Source: Acinetobacter sp. ANC 3781
GTDB lineage: Bacteria > Pseudomonadota > Gammaproteobacteria > Pseudomonadales > Moraxellaceae
DNA length: 64,000 bases
Assembly: GCF_004331285.1 (NCBI RefSeq)
Contig: NZ_SJOH01000005.1
Span: 1 to 64,000 of the forward strand
Direction: 5' to 3'
The position numbers and the translations under genes were made by a program. Below, in pieces: positions 16,596 to 25,377 of the stretch. The notes beneath the pieces are model-generated. The model had not been told where the DNA came from and made no database searches. It saw nothing but the letters and a program-made list of their open reading frames with translations. Every line of letters starts with the position of its first letter. Position 1 is the stretch's first letter.

Positions 16596-17843
16596 TTATT
16601 GCAGCGTGGCTTTCCATCTAAGAACAGGCAATAAGCAGATCACTGCAACTACTGTAATGAAGGCTAAATAATCTGCATAACCTAACAGATCACCCAATAT
16701 TCCGCTTAGGCTATATAGTCCCCCACTGACCGTCGCCATCAACGCCACCTGAAAAGTAAAATCTGTTGCTGCGAAATTTTTGCGGCTGTATTGCATTACC
16801 AAAGTCAACATCACCACCAGCAACATGGCTGAAATCATATCTTCAGCGGCATTAATCCCATAAATGAGCCACGGTTTAATTGGTTGTTGTGCTTCATATT
16901 GAAAAGCCAACCATGCGTATGCGCCTAAGCTAAAAATTTTTAAAACAGAAAAACTAAGCAGTGCATTGGCACGAGAAATGTACTTCAGACTCAGGCCGGC
17001 CAATCCTGCTCCTATAAGTGCAGCCAATGCCCCCAGCATGGTCACATAAATACCAATCTGGGAAAATGTCAGTCCCATATCCACCATTAAAGGTTTCAGT
17101 AAAGGACCTGACAAACCATCGGCTACTTTGAACGTGACCAGTACGACCAGCCATAAAGTCAGACTGCGGCTTTGATGAAAATAGTTTAGATAACTTTTAA
17201 TTTTTTTCCAGCTGAATGCTTCTTTATCAGTCACTTGCTGAATATGCTGGAATCGCACAGGTTCTTTAAAGCATAAAATGGGGAGTGTATTTAAAAGCAC
17301 CAGTCCTGCCAAAACTAAAAAAGTGATTTTCCAATCCAGCCAGTCCAGTGCCCATAAAATCGCACCACCACCAACAATAAACCCCAAGCGTGAACCAATC
17401 ACCTGAAAAGTATTGCCCCAATGCTGCTGTTCATTTTTAAGAATATTGACTGCCAAGCCATCGGTTGCAATATCTTGGGTGGCACCGACCAGATTCATGC
17501 TGAGTAAAGCCACAAAAAATGCCAGTAAATATTCAGGTTGATTTAAAGCTTGTATCGGCAAAAAGGATAAGCCGATTAGTACTGCAACACTGAGTAACTG
17601 GGTGGGAATAATCCAACTGCGATAATGTCCCAAAGCGGAAGATCCAAAACGATCGACCCAGGGTGCCCAAAAAATTTTAATTGACCACGGCAACATCAAT
17701 AATCCAAAGCCGCCAATATGTGCCAGTGACACACCTTGAGCACGTAAAATCACCGGTAAGGCGTGGGTCATAAAACCCACAGGTAAACCTTGTGCCCAAT
17801 ATAAAGAGAACAACACGATATAAATGTTAGGTGTACCCGGCAT
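16596..17843 (-). CDS. MFS transporter, AmpG / RhtX-FptX type
   Basis: A 415-residue inner-membrane protein with about twelve hydrophobic helices. The opening (LYWAQGLPVGFMTHALPVILRAQG) and WSIKIFWAPWVDRFG resemble the single-subunit siderophore importers RhtX/FptX and the muropeptide permease AmpG. VGATQDIATDGLAV is another family signature. No siderophore receptor or peptidoglycan recycling gene is adjacent, so the substrate stays open. It is a single gene on the minus strand, divergent from the acyltransferase gene. Confidence 0.75.
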   Translation of the reverse strand: MPGTPNIYIVLFSLYWAQGLPVGFMTHALPVILRAQGVSLAHIGGFGLLMLPWSIKIFWAPWVDRFGSSALGHYRSWIIPTQLLSVAVLIGLSFLPIQALNQPEYLLAFFVALLSMNLVGATQDIATDGLAVNILKNEQQHWGNTFQVIGSRLGFIVGGGAILWALDWLDWKITFLVLAGLVLLNTLPILCFKEPVRFQHIQQVTDKEAFSWKKIKSYLNYFHQSRSLTLWLVVLVTFKVADGLSGPLLKPLMVDMGLTFSQIGIYVTMLGALAALIGAGLAGLSLKYISRANALLSFSVLKIFSLGAYAWLAFQYEAQQPIKPWLIYGINAAEDMISAMLLVVMLTLVMQYSRKNFAATDFTFQVALMATVSGGLYSLSGILGDLLGYADYLAFITVVAVICLLPVLRWKATLQ

Positions 17844-17989
17844 AGAGTGCCCTTATGATCAGAACAGGATTGATTATTTATATCAGGCAAGCTGAATGAT
17901 GCTTTACATTTTGCCAATGAATCTTATTTAACAAAAGCTTAACATTCTTAAAACGCGATAAACTTTTGTCAGGGAGGCGGATAATCACC

Positions 17990-18616
17990 ATGTCAGCACA
18001 TTTCCCCACATTGCCCGATCAAGTGCCTGCTCGCGGTAGCAGCTTAAGCCGAACGATTTTCAAAAAAATATTTCTTGCCCAAGGCTGGCATTTTGAAGGT
18101 GAATTTCCTAACTTGCCTAAAGCCGTCGCGATTATTTCGCCACATACATCCAATATAGATGCCTGGCATGGTTTCACAGCCCTGCTTGGACTGGGCATTA
18201 AAATTACCATTTTTGGCAAACACACCTTATTTAACACACCGTTGAAACCCTTACTGGAATGGATTGGTGTGATTCCGGTCAATCGCAGTATTCAGCAAGG
18301 TACAACTCAGCAAATTATTAACTTCATTGATACCCAAGAGCAGATCTGGGTCGGTATGGCGCCTGAAGGAACACGCAAACAGGCTGAATCGTTTAGAAGT
18401 GGTTTTTATCGTATTGCGCTAGGTGCCAATATTCCGATTGTGATGTTTTCTTTTGATTACAACCGTAAAACCATTTACTGCTTAGGCGTGTTTCAACCGA
18501 CTGGAAATTATGAACAGGATTTAGAACGGATATTGAACCGATACGTGGGGAAATTTTCTCCGAAAAATCCACAGTGGTTGGCCAAGCCCTTACAAAATCG
18601 TATAAAAAATAGCTAG
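17990..18616 (+). CDS. Lysophospholipid (1-acylglycerol-3-phosphate-like) acyltransferase
   Basis: A 208-residue member of the PlsC-like acyltransferase superfamily. It has HTSNID (His52 and Asp57, the HX4D catalytic pair), the block APEGTRK for phosphate binding and IPVNRS ahead of it. I chose the ATG at 17990; GGAGG at 17973-17977 is 12 bases before it, a little far, and a TTG at 17966 lies upstream of that site. The substrate, whether phospholipid or another acyl acceptor, is not determinable. Confidence 0.8.
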   Translation: MSAHFPTLPDQVPARGSSLSRTIFKKIFLAQGWHFEGEFPNLPKAVAIISPHTSNIDAWHGFTALLGLGIKITIFGKHTLFNTPLKPLLEWIGVIPVNRSIQQGTTQQIINFIDTQEQIWVGMAPEGTRKQAESFRSGFYRIALGANIPIVMFSFDYNRKTIYCLGVFQPTGNYEQDLERILNRYVGKFSPKNPQWLAKPLQNRIKNS

Positions 18617-18680
18617 CCAAATCAGGCATTATCTGCTGTCATGTGCGCAACTTTTGTCTATTTAACGCCCACCTTTAATT

Positions 18681-19598
18681 ATGAATCTTGTGCAATACTC
18701 TTTCATTGCTCTGCTTACGCTTAGCCTGATTGGCTGTGATAAAGCCACTAAAACCTCCCCACAAACAACCACTATAAAAGCACGTGAACCAGTAGTTGCG
18801 ATAGCTTTAGGGGGCGGCGGTGCCAAAGGATTTGCCCATATTGGGGTACTGAAAGTTTTAGAATCACATGGCATTAAACCGAAAATTGTCACCGGTACCA
18901 GTGCCGGGAGCTTTGTCGGAAGTATTTATGCCAGTGGTAAAACCCCTTATCAATTACAGCAAATTGCACTGACCCTTAAAGAATCTGACATTCGAGATTT
19001 GACCTTAAACAGTCAAGGCGTGGTGCAAGGCCAAAAATTGCAAAACTATGTCAACAAGCACATTGCCAACAAGCCGATTGAACAATTTCCGATTCGTTTT
19101 GCTGCAGTTGCAACACGTCTGGACACCGGTCGTAAAGCTGAATTTATTAAAGGCAATGCGGGTCAGGCGGTTCGTGCCTCCTGCAGTATCCCGAATGTCT
19201 TTGTGCCTGCAACCATTGGTGGAAAACAATATGTCGATGGCGGTTTGGTCAGTCCGATTCCAGTGAAAACAGCCAAGGATATGGGCGCAGATATTGTCAT
19301 TGCGGTAGATATTTCTGCACGTCCAGTTGGTGGCAAACCCCTAAACATGTGGGGTTTGCTCGACCAAACCATAAACATTATGGGACAACAAAGTATTAAT
19401 GAAGAACTCAGTCAAGCCACTGTAGTGATTCAACCTAAAGTGGGGCACTTGGGAACTTTAGATTTAAAAGCCAGCAACCAGTCGATTCTGGAAGGTGAAA
19501 AAGCCGCCCAACTGAAAATCATCGCGATTGACAAAGCCATTGCCGATTTCAAAAAATCTCCAGCAGCGTTCAAAGCTGCACCAAAAGCCAAAATTTAA
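18681..19598 (+). CDS. Patatin-like phospholipase, predicted lipoprotein
   Basis: A 305-residue patatin-family lipase with a lipobox (LIGC, Cys19), so anchored to a membrane on the periplasmic side. The catalytic dyad is Ser74 in GTSAGS and Asp186 in VDGGLVSP; the oxyanion loop is LGGGGAKGFAHIG (about 43-55). RssA-like enzymes of this type cleave phospholipid acyl esters. Its start is 64 bp after the acyltransferase gene with no terminator between, so the two may form a deacylation/reacylation pair on one transcript; that is inference. There is no good Shine-Dalgarno. Confidence 0.85.
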   Translation: MNLVQYSFIALLTLSLIGCDKATKTSPQTTTIKAREPVVAIALGGGGAKGFAHIGVLKVLESHGIKPKIVTGTSAGSFVGSIYASGKTPYQLQQIALTLKESDIRDLTLNSQGVVQGQKLQNYVNKHIANKPIEQFPIRFAAVATRLDTGRKAEFIKGNAGQAVRASCSIPNVFVPATIGGKQYVDGGLVSPIPVKTAKDMGADIVIAVDISARPVGGKPLNMWGLLDQTINIMGQQSINEELSQATVVIQPKVGHLGTLDLKASNQSILEGEKAAQLKIIAIDKAIADFKKSPAAFKAAPKAKI

Positions 19599-19696
19599 AA
19601 AAGATGCTTTTTTAATATTCAAAGACTTACTCATCTGCTAAATTGATATAGACGCTTGGTTATCTATATCAATTTTAACAATACACGAGTAGATGT

Positions 19697-20170
19697 ATGG
19701 AATTTGCTTTCGAACCTTGGCATTGGTTTGTACTGGGTGTTTTACTCATTCTCTCTGAATTAGTATTGCCCGCTTTTGCTGCACTATGGTTTGGCATTGC
19801 AGCCATCATGGTGGGTGTTTTACTGTGGCTGTTCCCGATGATGGGCTTTACCACTCAACTCGTCATCTGGATTGTTTTATCCATACTTTGCACATTACTT
19901 TGGTTTAAGTTTATTAAACCGCTTTCAACCGATAAAACCAAAGCCGGTTTATCCCGCGAGGCCACCATTGGTCAAGTCGGCATGGTCATTCAAATTCATA
20001 TGGAACATGACCTGATTACCGTCCGTTTCCCTATGCCGGTTTTGGGTTCTGACGAGTGGAACTGCCGTAGCTTAGAACCTGTACGTGTTGGAGATCGCGT
20101 GCGCGTGGTCGATATTTTAGGTAATGAACTTGTGGTCAAGCCACATCATTCAAATAATGAAAATATATAA
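19697..20170 (+). CDS. NfeD-family membrane protein
   Basis: A 157-residue protein with two to three hydrophobic segments in the first about 75 residues, followed by the small OB-fold domain of NfeD (ATIGQVGMVIQ to VRVVDILGNELVVKP). NfeD proteins pair with SPFH proteins. Here the SPFH gene starts 15 bp after the stop, as in the ybbJ-qmcA arrangement of E. coli. It probably helps assemble or quality-control membrane protein domains. Confidence 0.87.
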   Translation: MEFAFEPWHWFVLGVLLILSELVLPAFAALWFGIAAIMVGVLLWLFPMMGFTTQLVIWIVLSILCTLLWFKFIKPLSTDKTKAGLSREATIGQVGMVIQIHMEHDLITVRFPMPVLGSDEWNCRSLEPVRVGDRVRVVDILGNELVVKPHHSNNENI

Positions 20171-20184
20171 AGTGAGGAAATGAC

Positions 20185-21039
20185 ATGTCTGGCGGATCTA
20201 TTATTGTTTTAGCTATCCTGGTTTTTGCAGGCGTTACTATTTTTAAAGGGGTGCGCATTGTTCCTCAAGGTTATAAATGGATTGTACAACGTCTGGGTAA
20301 ATACCATACCACGCTAACACCGGGTCTCAATTTTGTGATTCCTTATGTTGATGAAGTTGCATATAAAGTCACCACCAAAGACATTGTGATGGATATTCCT
20401 TCTCAGGAAGTGATTACCCGTGATAATGCGGTTTTACTGATGAATGCCATGGCCTATATCAATATCACCACTCCGGAAAAAGCAGTGTATGGTATTGAAA
20501 ACTATACCTGGGCAATTCAAAACCTAGTACAAACCTCACTGCGCTCTATCGTAGGTGAAATGGATCTGGATGATGCTTTGTCATCGCGTGATCATATTAA
20601 GGCCAAATTGAAAGCGGCCATTTCTGATGATATTTCTGATTGGGGTATTACACTAAAGACTGTTGAAATTCAGGATATTCAACCTTCAGCTACCATGCAG
20701 TCCGCAATGGAAGCGCAAGCAGCGGCCGAACGTCAGCGCCGTGCGACCGTGACCCGAGCAGATGGTGAAAAACAGGCTGCTATTTTAGAAGCAGATGGCC
20801 GGTTGGAAGCTTCGCGTCGTGATGCTGAAGCACAAGTAGTCTTGGCTGAATCATCACAACGTGCCATTGAAATGGTGACCTCTGCGGTCGGTGATAAAGA
20901 AATTCCGGTGGCTTACTTGCTCGGTGAACAGTATGTCAAAGCCATGCAAGACATGGCGAAATCGAATAACGCCAAAACTGTGGTGTTGCCTGCGGATATC
21001 ATGAATACCATTCGTGGCGTGATGGGTCGTAATCCATAA
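20185..21039 (+). CDS. qmcA: SPFH/stomatin-family protein (QmcA-like)
   Basis: A 284-residue protein with one N-terminal membrane helix (about 4-20), an SPFH (band 7) domain from about 24 to 190 (IVPQGYKWIVQRLGKYHTTLTPGLNF) and a C-terminal coiled-coil rich in Ala, Glu and Gln. It forms large membrane-bound cages or scaffolds in related systems. GTGAGGAAATGAC precedes the start. It is the second gene of an nfeD-qmcA operon closed by a terminator. Confidence 0.88.
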   Translation: MSGGSIIVLAILVFAGVTIFKGVRIVPQGYKWIVQRLGKYHTTLTPGLNFVIPYVDEVAYKVTTKDIVMDIPSQEVITRDNAVLLMNAMAYINITTPEKAVYGIENYTWAIQNLVQTSLRSIVGEMDLDDALSSRDHIKAKLKAAISDDISDWGITLKTVEIQDIQPSATMQSAMEAQAAAERQRRATVTRADGEKQAAILEADGRLEASRRDAEAQVVLAESSQRAIEMVTSAVGDKEIPVAYLLGEQYVKAMQDMAKSNNAKTVVLPADIMNTIRGVMGRNP

Positions 21040-21058
21040 ACTTTCAATTTTTTATATG

Positions 21059-21084
21059 AAATAGACAGCTTTAGCTGTCTATTT
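21059..21084 (+). terminator. Terminator of the nfeD-qmcA operon
   Basis: ATAGACAGC (21061-21069), loop TTTA, GCTGTCTAT (21074-21082) followed by a T-rich run. Confidence 0.8.
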
Positions 21085-21218
21085 TTATTTCAGTTGCGAA
21101 AAACTCTGCAATCATTGTGAAATTATGCTTAAATTTCGCGTTATTTTTTTGAAATTATTTGTGCTTCTTTTATAAGCCTTTGTTTCGATCTACTGTCCAC
21201 CTTGTAAATGGATACCGT

Positions 21219-22709
21219 ATGAGCTCCCTGAATCCGACCTTAATTACCTTTCTTTTTTATATTGTCGCCATGATTGCGATTGGCCTGATGGCTTATCGTG
21301 CGACAGCCAATTTCTCTGATTATATTTTGGGGGGTCGTCGTTTAGGTAGTTTCGTAACGGCGCTCTCTGCGGGTGCTTCAGATATGAGTGGCTGGTTGCT
21401 GATGGGGCTGCCAGGTGCAATTTATCTTTCAGGTTTGTCTGAAATGTGGATTGCCATTGGCTTGATTATTGGTGCATGGCTAAACTGGCGACTGGTTGCC
21501 GGACGCCTTCGTGTGCATACCGAAGTTCAGCACAATGCCTTGACTTTGCCAGACTATTTCTCCAATCGTTTTAACGATCAAAAGAAAATCCTGCGTATTG
21601 CTTCTGCTTTCATCATTTTGATTTTCTTTGCGATTTATTGTGCTTCAGGCATGGTTGCAGGCGCACGTCTGTTCGAAAGCATGTTTGACATGTCGTATAG
21701 CACAGCGCTTTGGATCAGTGCGATTGCGACCATCAGTTATGTATTTATTGGTGGTTTCTTGGCAGTCAGCTGGACGGATACCATTCAGGCCGGCCTGATG
21801 ATTTTTGCCTTGTTGCTGACGCCTGTAGTTGTGGTTTTAAGCTTTGCCGATATGAATCAAATCACTTTGGCACTTGAAGCGGCTCGTCCGCAAGCCACCG
21901 ATGTCATAGGCAATTTAAGCTTTGTCGCGATTATTTCATTATTGGCCTGGGGCTTGGGCTATTTTGGTCAACCGCATATTCTGGTGCGTTTTATGGCTGC
22001 TGACTCAGTCAAGTCCATTCCCAATGCGCGCCGTATTGGCATGACCTGGATGATTCTTTGCTTAGGTGGTGCAGTGGCTGCCGGTTTCTTTGGTATTGCT
22101 TACTTCCAGCAACATCCTGAACTTGCAGGTGCAGTAACTGCCAATCCAGAAACCGTGTTTATGGAACTGACCAAAATTCTGTTTAATCCATGGATTGCAG
22201 GTATTGTCTTGGCTGCTATTTTAGCGGCAGTAATGAGTACCTTAAGCTGCCAGTTACTGGTCTGCTCAAGTACCTTAACCGAAGACTTTTACAAATCATT
22301 CTTACGCAAAAATGCAACGCAAACAGAACTGGTCTGGATTGGCCGTTTAATGGTGCTAGTGATTGCCTTGCTTGCAATCTGGATGGCTGGAAATCCTGAA
22401 TCTAAAGTTTTAGGCTTAGTGGCTTATGCATGGGCTGGCTTCGGTGCTGCCTTCGGTCCACTGATTATTCTATCCTTGTTCTGGCGCCGCATGACGCTAA
22501 ACGGCGCACTTGCCGGTATGCTGATTGGTGCGGTTGTGGTGATTCTCTGGAAAAATATGTTCAGTGCCACGGGGCTGTATGAAATTATTCCAGGCTTTAT
22601 TTGCTCACTGATTGCGATTGTCGTGGTCAGCTTAATGGGTAAAGCACCAACCGAAGAAATCACCACGCGTTTCGATGAAGGTGATCGTTTATATCAAGAC
22701 TCTAAATAG
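21219..22709 (+). CDS. putP: Sodium/proline symporter PutP
   Basis: A 496-residue SSS-family transporter with about 13 hydrophobic helices. YILGGRRLGSFVTALSAGASDMSGWLLMGLPG near the N-terminus is the diagnostic PutP region for sodium and proline binding. I took the ATG at 21219. A TTG at 21159 would add 20 residues unlike the family. The length fits PutP (about 500). It supplies proline as nutrient or osmoprotectant. It is a single gene; no putA is next to it. Confidence 0.88.
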   Translation: MSSLNPTLITFLFYIVAMIAIGLMAYRATANFSDYILGGRRLGSFVTALSAGASDMSGWLLMGLPGAIYLSGLSEMWIAIGLIIGAWLNWRLVAGRLRVHTEVQHNALTLPDYFSNRFNDQKKILRIASAFIILIFFAIYCASGMVAGARLFESMFDMSYSTALWISAIATISYVFIGGFLAVSWTDTIQAGLMIFALLLTPVVVVLSFADMNQITLALEAARPQATDVIGNLSFVAIISLLAWGLGYFGQPHILVRFMAADSVKSIPNARRIGMTWMILCLGGAVAAGFFGIAYFQQHPELAGAVTANPETVFMELTKILFNPWIAGIVLAAILAAVMSTLSCQLLVCSSTLTEDFYKSFLRKNATQTELVWIGRLMVLVIALLAIWMAGNPESKVLGLVAYAWAGFGAAFGPLIILSLFWRRMTLNGALAGMLIGAVVVILWKNMFSATGLYEIIPGFICSLIAIVVVSLMGKAPTEEITTRFDEGDRLYQDSK

Positions 22710-22735
22710 TCTTGAGCAAATAATCTGTAGCGCAT

Positions 22736-22766
22736 AAAAAAGAGGACTTATAAGTCCTCTTTTTTA
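22736..22766. terminator. Bidirectional terminator between putP and ispA
   Basis: A perfect 20-bp palindrome AGAGGACTTATAAGTCCTCT (22741-22760) flanked by A-run and T-run, serving both converging genes. Confidence 0.88.
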
Positions 22767-22803
22767 ATTCAATTTTTTCCAGATGCCCTTTCAAACTCAA
22801 TAT

Positions 22804-23712
22804 TTAACTTTTACGCGACAACAAAAACTGTGAGATCTGATTCAGTTCAGCTGCACTGTCACCAAAAATCTCTAAAGCGCGAAAGGCCTGATCATGCAAC
22901 TCTTTAGCATAGATTTGGGCATTTTCCAAACCCATCAATGCAGGATAAGTCGATTTATCCACTTGCTGGTCTTTGCCGGCGGTTTTTCCTAGAACTTCGG
23001 TATCGGAAATAATATCCAGAATGTCATCTTGCACCTGGAAAGCCAGTCCAATCGCTTGGGCATATTCACGTAGTTTAGGAATGGCTTGATCGGTGCCTTC
23101 AAACACGCATACCGCAGCCATCATCACCGCGGCGGAAATCAGAGCACCGGTTTTATTGCGATGAATATTTTCCAAAGCTTCCTGATCAACACACTTGCCT
23201 TCTGCCTGTAAATCCAGTACCTGACCACAGACCATTTTTGAACTGGCAGTCGCCAAAATCTGCATCTGCTTTAAAACAATAGACGGATCAACCGCAGGGC
23301 CTTGATCAAACAGACGGCTGCCTAATATTTCAAAGGCCATCGATTGCAAAAGATCGCCGGCCAGTAAGGCAGTATCTTCACCAAAAGCCACATGACAGGT
23401 TGGCTGACCGCGACGCAGTAAATCATTATCCATACACGGCAAATCATCGTGTGCCAATGAATAACAATGAATCATTTCAATGGCTACTGCCGCACGGCGT
23501 ACTGCCGCAAAATTTGCATTCGGTTTAATGGCTGCTGTTGCATAACAAAGCGCTGGACGTACACGCTTACCACCGAGCATCACCGCATGATGCACCGCCC
23601 CTTTTAAAGGTTCTGGAATGGAAAATGCGTCTAATGCCGTCAATAAATCGTGTTGGATACGTTGCTGTGCTTGGGTTAATACATTTGCATGTACGTCAGT
23701 TAAAGATGACAC
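22804..23712 (-). CDS. ispA: Farnesyl diphosphate (geranyltranstransferase) synthase
   Basis: A 302-residue short-chain trans-prenyl synthase. The first Asp-rich motif is DDLPCMD and the second DDILD; GGKRVRP binds the pyrophosphate. It condenses IPP with DMAPP/GPP to farnesyl diphosphate, precursor of undecaprenyl phosphate and quinones. The residue pattern before the first motif fits the bacterial FPP class. It is monocistronic here; dxs and xseB, its partners in E. coli, are not adjacent. Confidence 0.92.
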   Translation of the reverse strand: MSSLTDVHANVLTQAQQRIQHDLLTALDAFSIPEPLKGAVHHAVMLGGKRVRPALCYATAAIKPNANFAAVRRAAVAIEMIHCYSLAHDDLPCMDNDLLRRGQPTCHVAFGEDTALLAGDLLQSMAFEILGSRLFDQGPAVDPSIVLKQMQILATASSKMVCGQVLDLQAEGKCVDQEALENIHRNKTGALISAAVMMAAVCVFEGTDQAIPKLREYAQAIGLAFQVQDDILDIISDTEVLGKTAGKDQQVDKSTYPALMGLENAQIYAKELHDQAFRALEIFGDSAAELNQISQFLLSRKS

Positions 23713-23866
23713 ATTCGCCTCGAATACTTTGCTTTGGTGAGTAAATCTAAATCCACAGAAATACTGCCAGATCTAGCTTAATCTAATCTACAACGCTCTT
23801 GTCATCATCGACAGAGAACTTGCGACTCATCATACTGCTTTCTCGCAAGATTCTCTATCTGGTTTA

Positions 23867-25057
23867 TTATTTCAAGCTATCTTTAGGAATTCGCACCCAG
23901 CCCTCCATCAACACGCGTGCACTACGGCTCATTACCGCCTTTTTCACCTGCCATTGTCCATTTTCCTGCACTGCTTGCGCACCGACGCGTAAAGTCCCTG
24001 AGGGATGACCAAAACGTACCGCTTCACGCGCCCCACCGCCTGCAGCCAAATTCACCAGTGTTCCCGGAATCGCAGCGGCTGTTCCAATGGCGACAGCAGC
24101 TGTTCCCATCATGGCATGATGCAATTTACCCATCGACAAGGCACGAACCAGTAAATCGACATCACCGGTTTGAATGTCTTTACCGCTTGAAGATATATAA
24201 GCTTTAGGTTTAGAAACAAAGGCAATTTTAGGGGTATGTTGACGCTTTTCAGCTTCAGAAATGTCTTGGATTAACCCCATTTGTTTTGCACCATAGGCAC
24301 GGATGGTTTCAAACCGTGCCAGTGCCTGAGCATCGCCATTAATCGCGTCTTGCAATTCAGTGCCCGCATAGCCAATCTCTTCAGCATTTAAGAAGATAGT
24401 CGGAATACCGGCATTAATGAATGTCGCTTGGAAAGTCCCGATATTCGGAACTTCAAAAGTATCGACGACATTACCCGTTGGAAACATTGCACCACCCTCT
24501 TCGCCATCATCGGCAGGGTCTAGAAATTCAATCTGAACTTCTGCTGCAGGGAAAGTCACGCCATCGAGTTCAAAGTCCCCAGTTTCCTGCACTTGTCCAT
24601 TGGTGATGGGCACATGCGCAATAATGGTTTTTTCAATATTCACTTGCCAGATTCGTACCGTACAGATGCCATTTTCAGGAATACGTTCTGCACTGACCAA
24701 GCCGTTTGAAATCGCAAATGAACCGACGGCAGCAGTCAAGTTGCCACAGTTTCCACTCCAGTCGACAAAAGGTTGATCAATCGCCACCTGCCCAAATAAA
24801 TAATCCACATCATGTTCAGGCTGTGAACTTTTGGCCAAGATCACGGTTTTACTGGTACTTGAACTTGCTCCACCCATGCCATCAATTTGCTTGCCATATG
24901 GATCTGGACTGCCAATCACACGCAATAACAATTGATCACGCACTTTTCCAGGCTGCTGTGCTGCTTCCGGTAAGTCATCCAGTTTAAAGAAAACCCCTTT
25001 ACTGGTACCACCACGCATATAGGTTGCTGGAATTTTGATTTGTGGAGCAAAACTCAT
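23867..25057 (-). CDS. prpF: PrpF-family isomerase (2-methylaconitate cis-trans isomerase-like)
   Basis: A 396-residue protein of the PrpF family, related in fold to diaminopimelate epimerase. MRGGTSKGVFF (about 14-24) and SGNCGNLTAAVG (about 100-111) are the diagnostic motifs. In the 2-methylcitrate cycle PrpF works with AcnD on 2-methylaconitate. Here it stands alone: prpB, prpC and acnD are not within the window, so it may be a second copy or a related tautomerase (for example GalD-like) on another tricarboxylate. It is divergent from an amino-acid permease gene. Confidence 0.82.
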   Translation of the reverse strand: MSFAPQIKIPATYMRGGTSKGVFFKLDDLPEAAQQPGKVRDQLLLRVIGSPDPYGKQIDGMGGASSSTSKTVILAKSSQPEHDVDYLFGQVAIDQPFVDWSGNCGNLTAAVGSFAISNGLVSAERIPENGICTVRIWQVNIEKTIIAHVPITNGQVQETGDFELDGVTFPAAEVQIEFLDPADDGEEGGAMFPTGNVVDTFEVPNIGTFQATFINAGIPTIFLNAEEIGYAGTELQDAINGDAQALARFETIRAYGAKQMGLIQDISEAEKRQHTPKIAFVSKPKAYISSSGKDIQTGDVDLLVRALSMGKLHHAMMGTAAVAIGTAAAIPGTLVNLAAGGGAREAVRFGHPSGTLRVGAQAVQENGQWQVKKAVMSRSARVLMEGWVRIPKDSLK

Positions 25058-25377
25058 TTTATTGATCCTTGATATTTATCATTGTTTTAAACAACATCTG
25101 GGCAATGTTGATCACTTTTATCATAATGCTTTTTTCAGCAAAAACCTTTGTTACAGGACTTAAGTATAAAAAAGAACCGCTTAATCTTATTGATAAAAAC
25201 CCTTTATAACTTACAAGTCATTGTATTAATAAAACTAATCTATTGATTCGTTTGTTAATTATATAAAAATTCTATTCTTAACTTATTCACATAACAGTGA
25301 CCAGGCTAGTGTTGTACTAGGCTAATACAAATCAATCCATTACAATCACAAACTTATCCATTGTCGGGCTGAGTACT
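25058..25377. other. Divergent region between prpF-like gene and permease
   Basis: These 320 bp hold no gene. A short inverted repeat CTAGT, GTTGT, ACTAG (25306-25320) is followed by GCTAATAC, which could be a -10 for the permease, but no clear -35 is seen. Confidence 0.35.

Noticed and set aside
17927..17943. TTTAAC-AAAAG-CTTAAC upstream of the acyltransferase gene as a third PmrA operator
   Set aside because: Both half-sites end in C, which does not fit the PmrA half-site, and no -10 lies at the expected distance.
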